A stretch of 8,310 bases of DNA from Lachnospiraceae bacterium (GCA_028695945.1 JAQVIB010000085.1:1-8310), one strand, 5' to 3'; numbered from the stretch's first letter, positions 1 to 5,360 are shown. Program-made: numbers and translations. The notes: generated from the sequence alone by a model not told the origin.

Positions 1-200
1 TCAGCAAAGTAGTAAATTGTCAGTGCATGCGTTTGTTCTAAATATCCGCCAACAGTACTGTCACTTCCACTATCAACGTGAACATATAGGCAGGCTCTTG
101 GATGTCCCTTGGAAATATCCATATTTACCACCTCTACATCAGGAAATACCGCTTCTAGCGTAGTTGTAACAGCTTTTATAATTTCAATTATTGTAACCAA
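1..200 (-). CDS. Phage tail terminator-like protein (N-terminal part, runs off window)
   Basis: Sixty-six codons are visible, beginning at a TTG (198-200) preceded by AAGGTGG seven bases upstream on the reverse strand; the remainder lies outside the window. The visible protein starts MVTIIEIIKAVTTTLEAVFP and continues with an 'SKGHPRACLYVHV' segment, then a strand ending 'LTIYYFA'. An N-terminal helix, a F/P-D pair, a 'xxG..RP/A.x.V' strand and a '..IxYF' strand are the pattern I know from small phage tail terminator proteins (DUF6838-like) of Clostridium and PBSX-like phages. Such proteins cap the tail tube at the head-proximal end. It lies 24 bases after the head-closure gene on the same strand, so it belongs to the same late operon. 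The next genes outside the window should be tail sheath or tail tube. The family call is by pattern only. Confidence 0.55.
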   Translation of the reverse strand, partial: MVTIIEIIKAVTTTLEAVFPDVEVVNMDISKGHPRACLYVHVDSGSDSTVGGYLEQTHALTIYYFA

Positions 201-224
201 TTACACACCACCTTACCTTCAATA

Positions 225-575
225 CTAATTAAACACTAAACTACAAAAAATCTCTAGCCGTTCATGATTGTCATTTGGGTCTAAAACATATAAAATATTG
301 TATTTTTGACCACCATAAACGAACCACATGTCAGGTTTAATTTCCAACATATACCGTGTTATAATTTTATATGTAGTTTCTGTCAGTTCAGTATCCCCAC
401 TTCGTCCGCTTACCAACTTCCCTGTTTGGGGTATTATCCCTGCCCATACGTCTTTCAGCTTTGTTTCAATAACATCATATTGGCCCAATTCATTTTTATC
501 AGTTGCTTTGGTATGATACCATAGCTCCATTTTACGGTTCAAAATACTCGTAAGGCTTTTTTCCCTATTCACCAT
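225..575 (-). CDS. Phage head closure protein (SPP1 gp16-like head-tail joining)
   Basis: This 116-residue protein has the usual length of the phage head-tail joining family (Phage_H_T_join, SPP1 gp16-like), a small beta-barrel that plugs the connector after DNA packaging. The N-terminal 'LNRKMELWYHTKATDKNELGQ' strand-turn followed by 'VWAGIIPQTGK' is the typical first half. 'TYKIITRYMLEIKPDMWFVYGGQKYNI' corresponds to the conserved second half (T.K...R....I...D...Y.G..Y.I). The ATG at 575 has an AGGTGG sequence that overlaps the stop codon of the upstream connector gene (the TAG begins the site), so the two are translationally close. The spacing of about 12 bases is longer than usual. The gene is part of a leftward late operon. 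In the phage family it acts at the portal-tail interface, yet no portal gene is found upstream here. Confidence 0.75.
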   Translation of the reverse strand: MVNREKSLTSILNRKMELWYHTKATDKNELGQYDVIETKLKDVWAGIIPQTGKLVSGRSGDTELTETTYKIITRYMLEIKPDMWFVYGGQKYNILYVLDPNDNHERLEIFCSLVFN

Positions 576-591
576 TTAATTTTTTCACCAC

Positions 592-873
592 CTAAATGCT
601 ACTGTTAGTGTGTGAACTTAGTATTTGTTGTACAATAGGATTCATTTTATCATTTTGTACTGTTAGCTGCCTGTTGTCATACATTTCAGCACATAAAACA
701 TACAAAACAATAGTTAAATCTTCATAGGAATCGAGTGCTTCAAGGGTTTGTCCCGTATAAGAGATGATGTATTGTTTTGAGGCAGATATAAGTGTACCAA
801 CAAAAATTTCTTCGCCTGCATCAATCCTTAGATACTTAATTACACTCTCTGTTGATATTTCACTTAACTTCAT
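592..873 (-). CDS. Phage head-tail connector protein (gp6/gp15-like)
   Basis: The 93-residue product begins MKLSEISTESVIKYLRID, followed by an 'AGEEIFVGTLISASKQYI' helix and later a 'YEDLTIVLYVLCAEMYDNRQ' helix. The pattern 'K.YLRID..EE......I.AA..Y' is that of the small alpha-helical phage head-tail connectors (QLRG/gp6-like family) that form the ring under the portal. Length fits the family (about 90-110). The ATG at 873 has AAGGGAG seven bases upstream on the reverse strand, a good site. It is the first gene of the leftward late operon visible here. In complete phages, terminase, portal, protease and capsid genes sit upstream of it. Here there are only 268 non-coding bases before the RinA-type regulator, which is the key oddity of the module. 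Confidence 0.7.
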   Translation of the reverse strand: MKLSEISTESVIKYLRIDAGEEIFVGTLISASKQYIISYTGQTLEALDSYEDLTIVLYVLCAEMYDNRQLTVQNDKMNPIVQQILSSHTNSSI

Positions 874-1084
874 TCGTTCACTCCCTTTTGTTAAGTTTGT
901 TAACTTGTTAATCTTTCGAAAGCTTTATAAATTTAGCAATATAAATAGTTTTAGTCATTCTCTTTTTTACTTTAGTTCTAACTTTGCCGGCTAAAATTTA
1001 AAATCTGATTTCAAAATTAAATGACCTCATAAAATTCATAAATGCTTAACCTATAATTGTGAAAATCACTTTTCTTAAATTTCC

Positions 1085-1138
1085 ACAATACTATCTTAGC
1101 ACACAAAATCACCTAAAATTTGTCAACAAAATGTCACC
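1085..1138 (-). promoter_or_regulatory. Candidate late promoter with paired repeats, after the RinA-type gene
   Basis: On the reverse strand, a perfect TTGACA (1121-1126) is followed 22 bases later by TAAGAT (1093-1098), which is preceded by TG in extended -10 position. The 22-base spacer is too long for an ordinary sigma-A promoter, which suggests activator dependence. Two related elements lie across it: GGTGACATTTTGT (1126-1138) and GGTGATTTTGT (1103-1113), offset by 25 bases. The site starts only four bases after the stop of the RinA-type gene and faces the connector gene, leaving a leader of roughly 210 bases in which I see no convincing gene. The expected role is the site at which the RinA-like protein turns on the structural genes; this is inference from position and layout. 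Confidence 0.4.
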
Positions 1139-1141
1139 TTT

Positions 1142-1573
1142 TTAAATATTAATTCCAAGCTCTTTTGCAACGCATACGATCAGCGCAACCTTATACCGAT
1201 TAAATGTCTCGTAGGAAACATGTAATTCATCAGATATTTTAAATCTGTCATCTCTTCCTTCAACATAGCACATGTTAAATATTTGCTTGTGCATTGGGGT
1301 CAATCTTTTTAAAGTATTATCAACCGCTCTAATAATACGTTGCATAGCCAATATTGACGTTGATTCCACAAGACTTATTCCTTTTCGCTCCGTTGGGTTG
1401 CTTATTACATTACTTCGTGGCATTCCATTAGACAGAGACGAAGAACTATCAAGTATTCTTTCCCTCTCAATTTGAATTTCTTCTTTGTATTGTTCATAAT
1501 GGTATAATTCATACTCTATGTACTTATACACAACTTTGTTTATTTTCAACTTAACGTCACCATCCTCTTGCAT
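1142..1573 (-). CDS. RinA/ArpU-type phage late transcriptional regulator
   Basis: This 143-residue protein matches the RinA-type phage regulator pattern along its length. It has an N-terminal 'YKYIEYELYHYEQYKEEI' helix, a linker with 'SSSLSNGMPRSNVISNPTERKGI' (the P.G.PRG...SDPT..KA signature), a central helix 'AMQRIIRAVDNTLKRL', and a C-terminal sigma-70 region-4-like helix-turn-helix ('HKQIFNMCYVEGRDDRFKISDELHVSYETFNRYKVALIVCVAKELGI'). Such proteins activate transcription of phage packaging and structural genes. The ATG at 1573 has no good ribosome binding site (only an A-run upstream). A TTG at 1549 would give a protein starting at 'KINKVVYKYIEYELY', where family members usually begin, with GGTG eight bases upstream; I consider it a serious alternative. 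Its stop codon is immediately followed by the candidate late promoter. Confidence 0.8.
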   Translation of the reverse strand: MQEDGDVKLKINKVVYKYIEYELYHYEQYKEEIQIERERILDSSSSLSNGMPRSNVISNPTERKGISLVESTSILAMQRIIRAVDNTLKRLTPMHKQIFNMCYVEGRDDRFKISDELHVSYETFNRYKVALIVCVAKELGINI

Positions 1574-1630
1574 TTTTTTGAAACAACCTAAACTAGATTA
1601 TAGATTTGTTATATTAAATAAAGCTACCCA

Positions 1631-1644
1631 AAAGTTCAAACTTT
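1631..1644. repeat. Short palindrome AAAGTT-CA-AACTTT between DUF739 and RinA-type genes
   Basis: AAAGTT (1631-1636) and AACTTT (1639-1644) form a perfect inverted repeat with a two-base centre, and a further AAACTTT copy follows at 1646-1652. The element overlaps the last codon (stop) of the DUF739 gene. Its half-site resembles the AAAAAGTT/AACTTTTT inverted repeat in the lysogeny-switch region at 1934-1960. It may be a secondary operator or merely AT-rich coincidence. Confidence 0.2.
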
Positions 1645-1859
1645 CAAACTTTATTGGTAAAAAAATAACTACCAATTTCCTCATTTTTTAGTTTGAGTAA
1701 TTGAATAGACTTACAAATTTCATTTTGTTCCCAAACTTCTTTATCACTAAGCTTTAAAAATAATGTACTCTCTAACATATCCAATTTATCAGTAAATTTA
1801 GAATAGCTGCCATACATTTCAAGTATTCTACTTTTTAATTTACCATAATCATACGTCAT
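1644..1859 (-). CDS. DUF739 Cro-like phage regulator
   Basis: With the chosen start the product has 71 residues, MTYDYGKLKSRILEMYGSYS..., and follows the DUF739 pattern closely: 'YDYGKLKSRILEMYGS..KF...L....STLFLKLSDKEVW.Q.EI..' and the ending 'L.. EEIGSYFF...V'. This is a small helix-turn-helix protein, typically encoded opposite the repressor in temperate phages of Firmicutes and presumed to act as a Cro-like antirepressor of the lysogeny switch. The longer reading from 1880 adds MKGMNKK, but the AAAGGA there (1872-1877) is better placed as the ribosome binding site of the ATG at 1859 (spacing about 12, rather long) than of the in-frame ATG at 1871, which directly abuts it. Transcription probably starts from the promoter at 1904-1932. 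Some substitutions from the usual family pattern ('TDKLDMLES') suggest divergence. Confidence 0.75.
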   Translation of the reverse strand: MTYDYGKLKSRILEMYGSYSKFTDKLDMLESTLFLKLSDKEVWEQNEICKSIQLLKLKNEEIGSYFFTNKV

Positions 1860-1903
1860 TTTTTTATTCATTCCTTTCATTAGTGATGCTTTAAACCCGT
1901 TTC

Positions 1904-1932
1904 ATATTACTACCATATTTTACCAAAGTCAA
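1904..1932 (-). promoter_or_regulatory. Leftward (lytic-direction) promoter of the phage switch
   Basis: On the reverse strand TTGACT (1927-1932) is separated by 17 bases from TAATAT (1904-1909). The start point would lie about 45 bases before the DUF739 start codon. Its -35 box is next to the AAAAAGTT inverted-repeat arm at 1934, so a protein bound there would block it. Confidence 0.5.
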
Positions 1933-1933
1933 C

Positions 1934-1960
1934 AAAAAGTTCAATCAATTTTAACTTTTT
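1934..1960. promoter_or_regulatory. Candidate repressor operator (inverted repeat)
   Basis: AAAAAGTT (1934-1941) and AACTTTTT (1953-1960) are perfect inverted 8-bp arms around an 11-bp centre. They sit between the two divergent promoters of the switch, abutting the leftward -35 box and about 13 bases from the rightward -35 box. Position and symmetry fit an operator for the XRE repressor; the AT-rich sequence makes chance a real possibility. Confidence 0.35.
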
Positions 1961-1972
1961 TTCTTTTTTCCC

Positions 1973-2001
1973 TTGAACCTTTTACACAATAATGTTATTA
2001 T
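1973..2001 (+). promoter_or_regulatory. Promoter of the phage repressor
   Basis: TTGAAC (1973-1978), a 17-base spacer and TATTAT (1996-2001), with TG one base before the -10 box (extended -10), form a strong sigma-A promoter. Transcription would start near 2008, about 15 bases before the ATG at 2023, which is preceded by GAGGTGAT. Confidence 0.6.
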
Positions 2002-2022
2002 CTTGATACGAGGTGATTAACT

Positions 2023-2433
2023 ATGGAAAGAGAACATACCGCAACTAGATTGAAAACAATCATGAATGAAAGAGACTTAAAACAAATTGATATACTAAAA
2101 TTAACTGAGCCATTTTGTCATAAATATGATATAAAAATGAATAAATCAGACTTAAGTCAATATGTATCTGGTAAAGTAGAGCCAAATCAAAAAAAGCTGT
2201 TCATTTTAGGAAAAGCTTTAAATGTAAGTGAGGCTTGGTTAATGGGATATGATGTATCAAGGGAACGAAAAAGTGAAGCAACAAACAAAAGTGAATTGGA
2301 TTCACATGTATTGGAAATAGTTGCCGCATATGAAAAAGCCGACATTAAAACAAAAAATAATGTAAGGTTTATTCTTGACCTGCCGTTAATTAAAGACAAC
2401 ATTGATGAGGGGAAGATTTTAAAAACGTCGTGA
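2023..2433 (+). CDS. XRE-family phage repressor
   Basis: The 136-residue protein has an N-terminal helix-turn-helix domain of the Cro/CI (XRE) type at about residues 7-72. Typical features are 'ATRLKTIMNERDLKQIDIL', the recognition region 'NKSDLSQYVSGKVEPNQKKLFILGKALNVSEAWLMGYDV', and the conserved 'LSxYxxGKxEPxxxKLxxxxKALNVSEAWLMG' signature of phage repressors. After that comes a charged tail (residues 80-136) without the S24 peptidase domain, so it would not be self-cleaved by RecA like LexA/CI. Release would need another trigger, such as an antirepressor or a separate protease. The ATG has GAGGTGAT at good spacing. It is divergent from the DUF739 gene across a 163-base switch region carrying both promoters. 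No integrase follows it within the window. Confidence 0.85.
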   Translation: MEREHTATRLKTIMNERDLKQIDILKLTEPFCHKYDIKMNKSDLSQYVSGKVEPNQKKLFILGKALNVSEAWLMGYDVSRERKSEATNKSELDSHVLEIVAAYEKADIKTKNNVRFILDLPLIKDNIDEGKILKTS

Positions 2434-2486
2434 ATTTTGAGTGCTATAAACTAAAAAAAGAGCGACGATAAAAGGATGTAAAACAA

Positions 2487-2518
2487 GGTCTGAAGGCTTA
2501 TTCCTAAGCTCTCAGACC
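2487..2518. repeat. Strong hairpin in the gene-free stretch 2434-2729
   Basis: GGTCTGA (2487-2493) pairs with TCAGACC (2512-2518), and inside it GCTTA pairs with TAAGC around a TTCC loop. The result is a 12-pair stem with a small asymmetric bulge. No T-run follows directly on either strand, so it is not a standard intrinsic terminator, although it sits between the converging ends of the repressor gene and the downstream reverse gene and could act as one for both. The rest of 2434-2729 shows no gene I can support; it also contains TTGAAC/GTTCAA inverted arms at 2624-2644. This stretch may be the edge of the phage-derived region. Confidence 0.4.
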
Positions 2519-2729
2519 AGTTCTTATCATAGAAGATTAGTATTTACAGACTTTTCCTCACACACTCTAAAAATATTTTCTTCATAATTTCAATTTGTTA
2601 CCATAGGTGAAAATTATCTGCACTTGAACTTATGATGCGTTCAATATAATATCTCCTAATCTTTAGCATATTTTATATTGACTTCTTTTACGACCTTTCA
2701 CATCCTTTATTTAATGTACTAGTAAAAGC

Positions 2730-3776
2730 CTAATTTTTAAATGAAACCAAAAATTTCTCCCTATCCCAATAAAAATCTTCATAAATCATATCACCCGTAA
2801 TATCAATATAATCCCGAAAAGCAATATACATTACACCATCTTTAATAACTACAGGAGTTTTAAGCTGGAACTCTTGATTAACTACAATTGCTGTATCTGA
2901 ATTTGCTTTAAATACACTATTCAAATTATCCCTAAACGGGATATAGACTGATTGATTTTTATTGTCCCAAGTTATTTCTCTAGAATCATTCAAATAAAGT
3001 GCCATTTCACGCAAGGGCACCATAAAATACCCATCTTTCAAGTAGCAGTAGTTAGATAGGGGATATGTTAAATTGTTTTTTGTGACAGCATCTTTCCGCA
3101 CAATTATACGCACACCAGAATAAATAGCCATTGAAGGTTCAACAGGGTAATCTTCCAAAACTGCAAATTTTTGGTTAATTACCACATCTTTTCCCAATTC
3201 ACTGAATAAGTTTTGGTCTAACTCGTCGTCAGATAACAGAACCAATGGATAACTATAATATACCGTTTCAGCAACATCACTATATCTCAACGGATATCGG
3301 GGAAGTGTTCCTTTATGTTCTGTCATATCTACTGCCATATGAAAAAGGCTAATTTTTGAAGGCTGGGTGCTTTCTTTTATAATAGAGATTTCAAGAATTC
3401 CATTTTCTGTAATATCATAATCAAATTTAATATCTCCCTCTATAACCTGTTTACCCAGATAATCACAAAACTTCAACTTATCGGCAGATAAATAAATTTT
3501 TGACCCTTCTTTAAGTGCACCTGCATTTTCCTCTTTAATCATAATTTCTCTCGGCAAAACTACATCGTCAGAAAATATCCCAATATTTCCTTCTGAATAA
3601 ATTTCTACACTACCAGATGTTGTTTTAAGTTCCACGGCATCGTTGAGATCATATATCAAGTGATGTTCCTCTACTTTTTCAATTATAGGACTTTTTGTAC
3701 AAAAAGCATAGACTGTAGAGGTAAAAGAGCAATACATAATTCCTAGTAAAAGAAAAAAAGTTATAGTTTTTTTCAT
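2730..3776 (-). CDS. Secreted protein with copper-amine-oxidase-N-like repeats
   Basis: The start at 3776 is chosen because GGGAGGTGAGG lies directly upstream and the product then begins with a signal peptide (MKKTITFFLLLGIMYCSFTS...VYAF); an in-frame ATG at 3896 would add 40 residues without any such signals. The mature part of about 325 residues has an N-terminal region of unknown type and a C-terminal region with the copper amine oxidase N-terminal-like pattern (PF07833 type). That pattern is 'LKDGYFMVPLREMALYLN...ITWDNKNQSVYI', followed by a second copy 'IKDGVMYIAFRDYIDIT...FYWDREKFLVSF'. In Clostridia this domain is a common extracellular module, not an oxidase; it is thought to bind cell-wall or surface ligands. 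No enzyme motif is visible. It stands alone, with its own promoter-like site upstream. Confidence 0.7.
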   Translation of the reverse strand: MKKTITFFLLLGIMYCSFTSTVYAFCTKSPIIEKVEEHHLIYDLNDAVELKTTSGSVEIYSEGNIGIFSDDVVLPREIMIKEENAGALKEGSKIYLSADKLKFCDYLGKQVIEGDIKFDYDITENGILEISIIKESTQPSKISLFHMAVDMTEHKGTLPRYPLRYSDVAETVYYSYPLVLLSDDELDQNLFSELGKDVVINQKFAVLEDYPVEPSMAIYSGVRIIVRKDAVTKNNLTYPLSNYCYLKDGYFMVPLREMALYLNDSREITWDNKNQSVYIPFRDNLNSVFKANSDTAIVVNQEFQLKTPVVIKDGVMYIAFRDYIDITGDMIYEDFYWDREKFLVSFKN

Positions 3777-3804
3777 AACCTCACCTCCCATAATTATTAA
3801 CAAA

Positions 3805-3843
3805 GGTTGCAGTATATATCTCCTGCAACCATCATACATTATA
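3805..3843 (-). promoter_or_regulatory. Candidate promoter and 5' mRNA hairpin of the 2730-3776 gene
   Basis: A perfect TATAAT (3838-3843, reverse strand) predicts a start about seven bases on, right where GGTTGCAG (3823-3830) begins. That octamer pairs perfectly with CTGCAACC (3805-3812) around a 10-base loop that contains an AGGAGAT sequence. The transcript would therefore start with an 8-bp hairpin and continue 28 bases to the start codon. No good -35 box is seen at 16-18 bases, so the promoter may be activator-dependent. The hairpin could protect the 5' end from RNases. Confidence 0.4.
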
Positions 3844-4052
3844 CTTATTGATATTTCAATAAAACTTCTTGCTTTATAATATCTTAAGCCGACCAAATAT
3901 CATACTCTTGTAAAAGGGCTGATATAATGTTTTGTTTTCCTTCTGAAAAATCTGATTTTCTACGTGATATAAAAATAGCCTCCTACGATTTTTTATTTTA
4001 CCATAGAAAGCTATTCTTGAAATTCATTATTTATAGACTTTTTTTCACAGGC

Positions 4053-4196
4053 TCATTTATTAGATTTTGTATTGTTGAAAAAATTTGCATTTTTTATCAA
4101 AGGAATTAATTTGTATAATAAAACAATTATTAAAATCTTAATGCAAAAATCTAATAAAGTATTAATTACTGGAACTACAATTGTTATCCATGCCAT
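4053..4196 (-). CDS. Small membrane protein (47 residues)
   Basis: An ATG at 4196 with GAGGGAG at seven bases spacing opens a 47-codon frame ending in TGA (4053-4055). The product has one long hydrophobic segment (residues 3-33: MAWITIVVPVINTLLDFCIK, then ILIIVLLYKLIPLI) followed by a short polar tail ending in NNTKSNK, consistent with a single-span membrane protein. It starts 20 bases after the stop codon of the 205-residue secreted protein on the same strand, so the two probably share a transcript. I recognise no family. The pairing of a secreted protein with a small membrane protein would fit an immunity or anchoring partner, but this is only inference. The forward-strand reading frame that covers part of the same region (3927-4109) lacks such signals. 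Confidence 0.55.
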   Translation of the reverse strand: MAWITIVVPVINTLLDFCIKILIIVLLYKLIPLIKNANFFNNTKSNK

Positions 4197-4216
4197 TGAC
4201 TGATCTCCCTCACGTT

Positions 4217-4834
4217 TTATTTGTTAATATGAAGAAACATATTTGTAGAATTAGCAGGATCTAACCAAATTTCAAAATCGAAAGATTGATTGTATTGTAC
4301 TCCTGTCGCTGGTTCCGTTGTGGTGCAAACACCTCTTGTTCTTGCCTTTGCATAATTGTTATTACTACCAGTTCTCTTAGTAACCCATGTTTGATCTTCA
4401 TCAACTGATGTGCTGGCACCCCAATAATCTAAATATACATCATCATCAAAAGACACGCTTCTATTACTCCATGTTGCGTCTCCCCATAATTCTAAAGATG
4501 CGGTTTTTATACCTCTCGTTACAGTTGCACGTTTCCTAATCCCAGATGATCGTGTACTCATGATACCAGATGATTGAGTCCCTTTTGTATTGCTTATATC
4601 TTCTAATGTATAAGTAAATTCTTCAACACTTCCATCGAGGAATTCAACTTGAACAGGCTTATCCTCATTCATTTTAATAGTTACCCCATTCTGACTAAGA
4701 AGCTGACTTTGTGTAATTTTAGCATAACTACTGTTACCGTTGACTGTCTCAATTGTTGCTGCGCTAGCAGAAATAGGTAAAGCTAAAACTAAGGCACATG
4801 AGAGAAAAGATAATTTTCCAATGAGTTTTTTCAT
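4217..4834 (-). CDS. Secreted protein of unknown function
   Basis: The 205-residue product has a clear Sec signal peptide: MKKLIGK, a hydrophobic core, and 'PISASAA' with an AxA cleavage site near residue 25. The mature part starts with 'ATIETVNGNSSYAKITQSQLL', has an acidic stretch 'VEFLDGSVEEFTYTLEDI', a Ser/Thr-rich linker with 'SSGIMSTRSSGIRKR' (a possible basic processing site near residues 99-102), and a C-terminal half rich in Trp, Tyr, Asp and Asn that looks all-beta. There is one Cys in the mature part, no LPXTG, and no enzyme motif. I do not recognise the family. AGGAGG lies eight bases before the ATG. It follows agrD on the same strand at about 200 bases, making it a candidate target of the quorum-sensing system. 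A TATACT box (TAAACA 17 bases before it) lies close upstream. Confidence 0.7.
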   Translation of the reverse strand: MKKLIGKLSFLSCALVLALPISASAATIETVNGNSSYAKITQSQLLSQNGVTIKMNEDKPVQVEFLDGSVEEFTYTLEDISNTKGTQSSGIMSTRSSGIRKRATVTRGIKTASLELWGDATWSNRSVSFDDDVYLDYWGASTSVDEDQTWVTKRTGSNNNYAKARTRGVCTTTEPATGVQYNQSFDFEIWLDPANSTNMFLHINK

Positions 4835-4983
4835 ATATAGACCTCCTAAATTATAAGTATACTATTAACTACAAAATATGTTTATACAACAAATACTTTG
4901 CATCAAAATTAGTGCTCAGATACACCAAACCCAAGACATATCAGAAATGCAAACTTATACAAAGATAAAACAAATTGTAAGTA

Positions 4984-5009
4984 CTTAAGCAAACACCATC
5001 CTGCTTAAG
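4984..5009 (-). terminator. Hairpin downstream of agrD, possible terminator
   Basis: CTTAAGCA (4984-4991) and TGCTTAAG (5002-5009) are perfect 8-bp inverted arms with a 10-base loop. On the reverse strand the hairpin lies 25 bases after the agrD stop and is followed by a T-rich but interrupted stretch (TACTTACAATTTGTTTT). This makes it a weak or partial terminator that could let some transcription read into the secreted-protein gene at 4834. Confidence 0.4.
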
Positions 5010-5034
5010 ACAATAAATTTAATTAAAAAAAATA

Positions 5035-5178
5035 TTATCTTTTTAATTTCTCAGGCATTTTAGGCTCGTACAATCTACCATTGCATAGCAACAACGCAGA
5101 CATCATTGCTGTAGTACTAAGCATTTTAACAGACATTTTTACACTTTCACTTTTTAAAATTTCTTTTAATTTCTTCAT
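5035..5178 (-). CDS. agrD: Cyclic lactone autoinducer peptide precursor, AgrD-like
   Basis: This 47-residue frame starts at an ATG (5178) with AAGGAG nine bases upstream. It has the three parts of an AgrD precursor. The N-terminal amphipathic leader is MKKLKEILKSESVKMSVKML, followed by a hydrophobic 'STTAMMSALLL'. The core contains the only cysteine (Cys32). The acidic/proline recognition tail 'EPKMPEKLKR' is the clostridial and staphylococcal 'E-x-x-x-P-x-x-L' motif. Aligning the tail with S. aureus AgrD (DEVEVPKEL) puts the AgrB cut after Leu36 and predicts a five-residue thiolactone ring Cys-Asn-Gly-Arg-Leu. This ring is unusually polar, with an arginine where most rings have bulky hydrophobics. 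The gene points away from agrC, agrA and agrB. AgrB would cut the tail and close the ring at the membrane; AgrC would sense the product. Confidence 0.85.
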   Translation of the reverse strand: MKKLKEILKSESVKMSVKMLSTTAMMSALLLCNGRLYEPKMPEKLKR

Positions 5179-5294
5179 AGTAACACTCTCCTTTTTTTAA
5201 CTATACGGCTTTACAATTTTTACAACTCTCTTACTATTTTACCTTTGCGATGCCTCCCCTCTATTTGTTTTTCGCTACCATACTAACAAGAAAA

Positions 5295-5346
5295 TTATGG
5301 AAATTCTAGTGATGTGGCGCGAAATACCCGTTTTTAGGCACGAAAT
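5295..5346. promoter_or_regulatory. LytTR (AgrA-type) operator: 21-bp-period direct repeats
   Basis: GGCGCGAAAT (5316-5325) and GGCACGAAAT (5337-5346) match at nine of ten bases and are 21 bp apart start to start. A weaker copy, TTATGGAAAT (5295-5304), keeps the GAAAT core in exact phase. Two roughly 9-10-bp direct repeats at a 21-bp period is the known layout of LytTR-domain regulator sites such as those of AgrA. The stretch is more GC-rich than its surroundings. It lies between the divergent agrD and agrC starts, 14 bases upstream of the agrC -35 position, as P2/P3 sites do in staphylococcal agr. Confidence 0.7.
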
Positions 5347-5360
5347 CTGCTATTTACCAA

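Noticed and set aside
306..524. Forward frames opposite the head-closure gene
   Set aside because: They lie antisense to a gene with a clear family pattern and lack ribosome binding sites; shadow frames.
764..994. Forward 76-codon frame
   Set aside because: Antisense to the connector gene and running into AT-rich spacer, without a start signal.
1272..1475. Forward 67-codon frame
   Set aside because: Shadow of the RinA-type gene on the other strand.
2187..2402. Reverse 71-codon frame
   Set aside because: Shadow of the repressor gene, no ribosome binding site.
2624..2644. TTGAAC/GTTCAA inverted repeat
   Set aside because: Six-base arms in AT-rich DNA with no nearby promoter or gene start; probably chance.
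2685..2728. CTTTTAC/GTAAAAG inverted arms after the end of the 2730-3776 gene
   Set aside because: The 30-base loop and absence of a T-run make a terminator unlikely.
3777..3896. N-terminal extension of the copper-amine-oxidase-N-like protein
   Set aside because: The 40 extra codons cover the predicted promoter and leader hairpin; the ATG at 3776 has a strong ribosome binding site and a signal peptide directly after it.
3927..4109. Forward 60-codon frame
   Set aside because: No ribosome binding site, Phe/Ile-rich AT-driven composition, and it overlaps the better supported reverse small gene at 4053-4196.
5195..5215. TATAGT as the agrD -10 box
   Set aside because: It would place the transcript start almost on the ribosome binding site and has no -35 box at 16-18 bases; not listed as a promoter.
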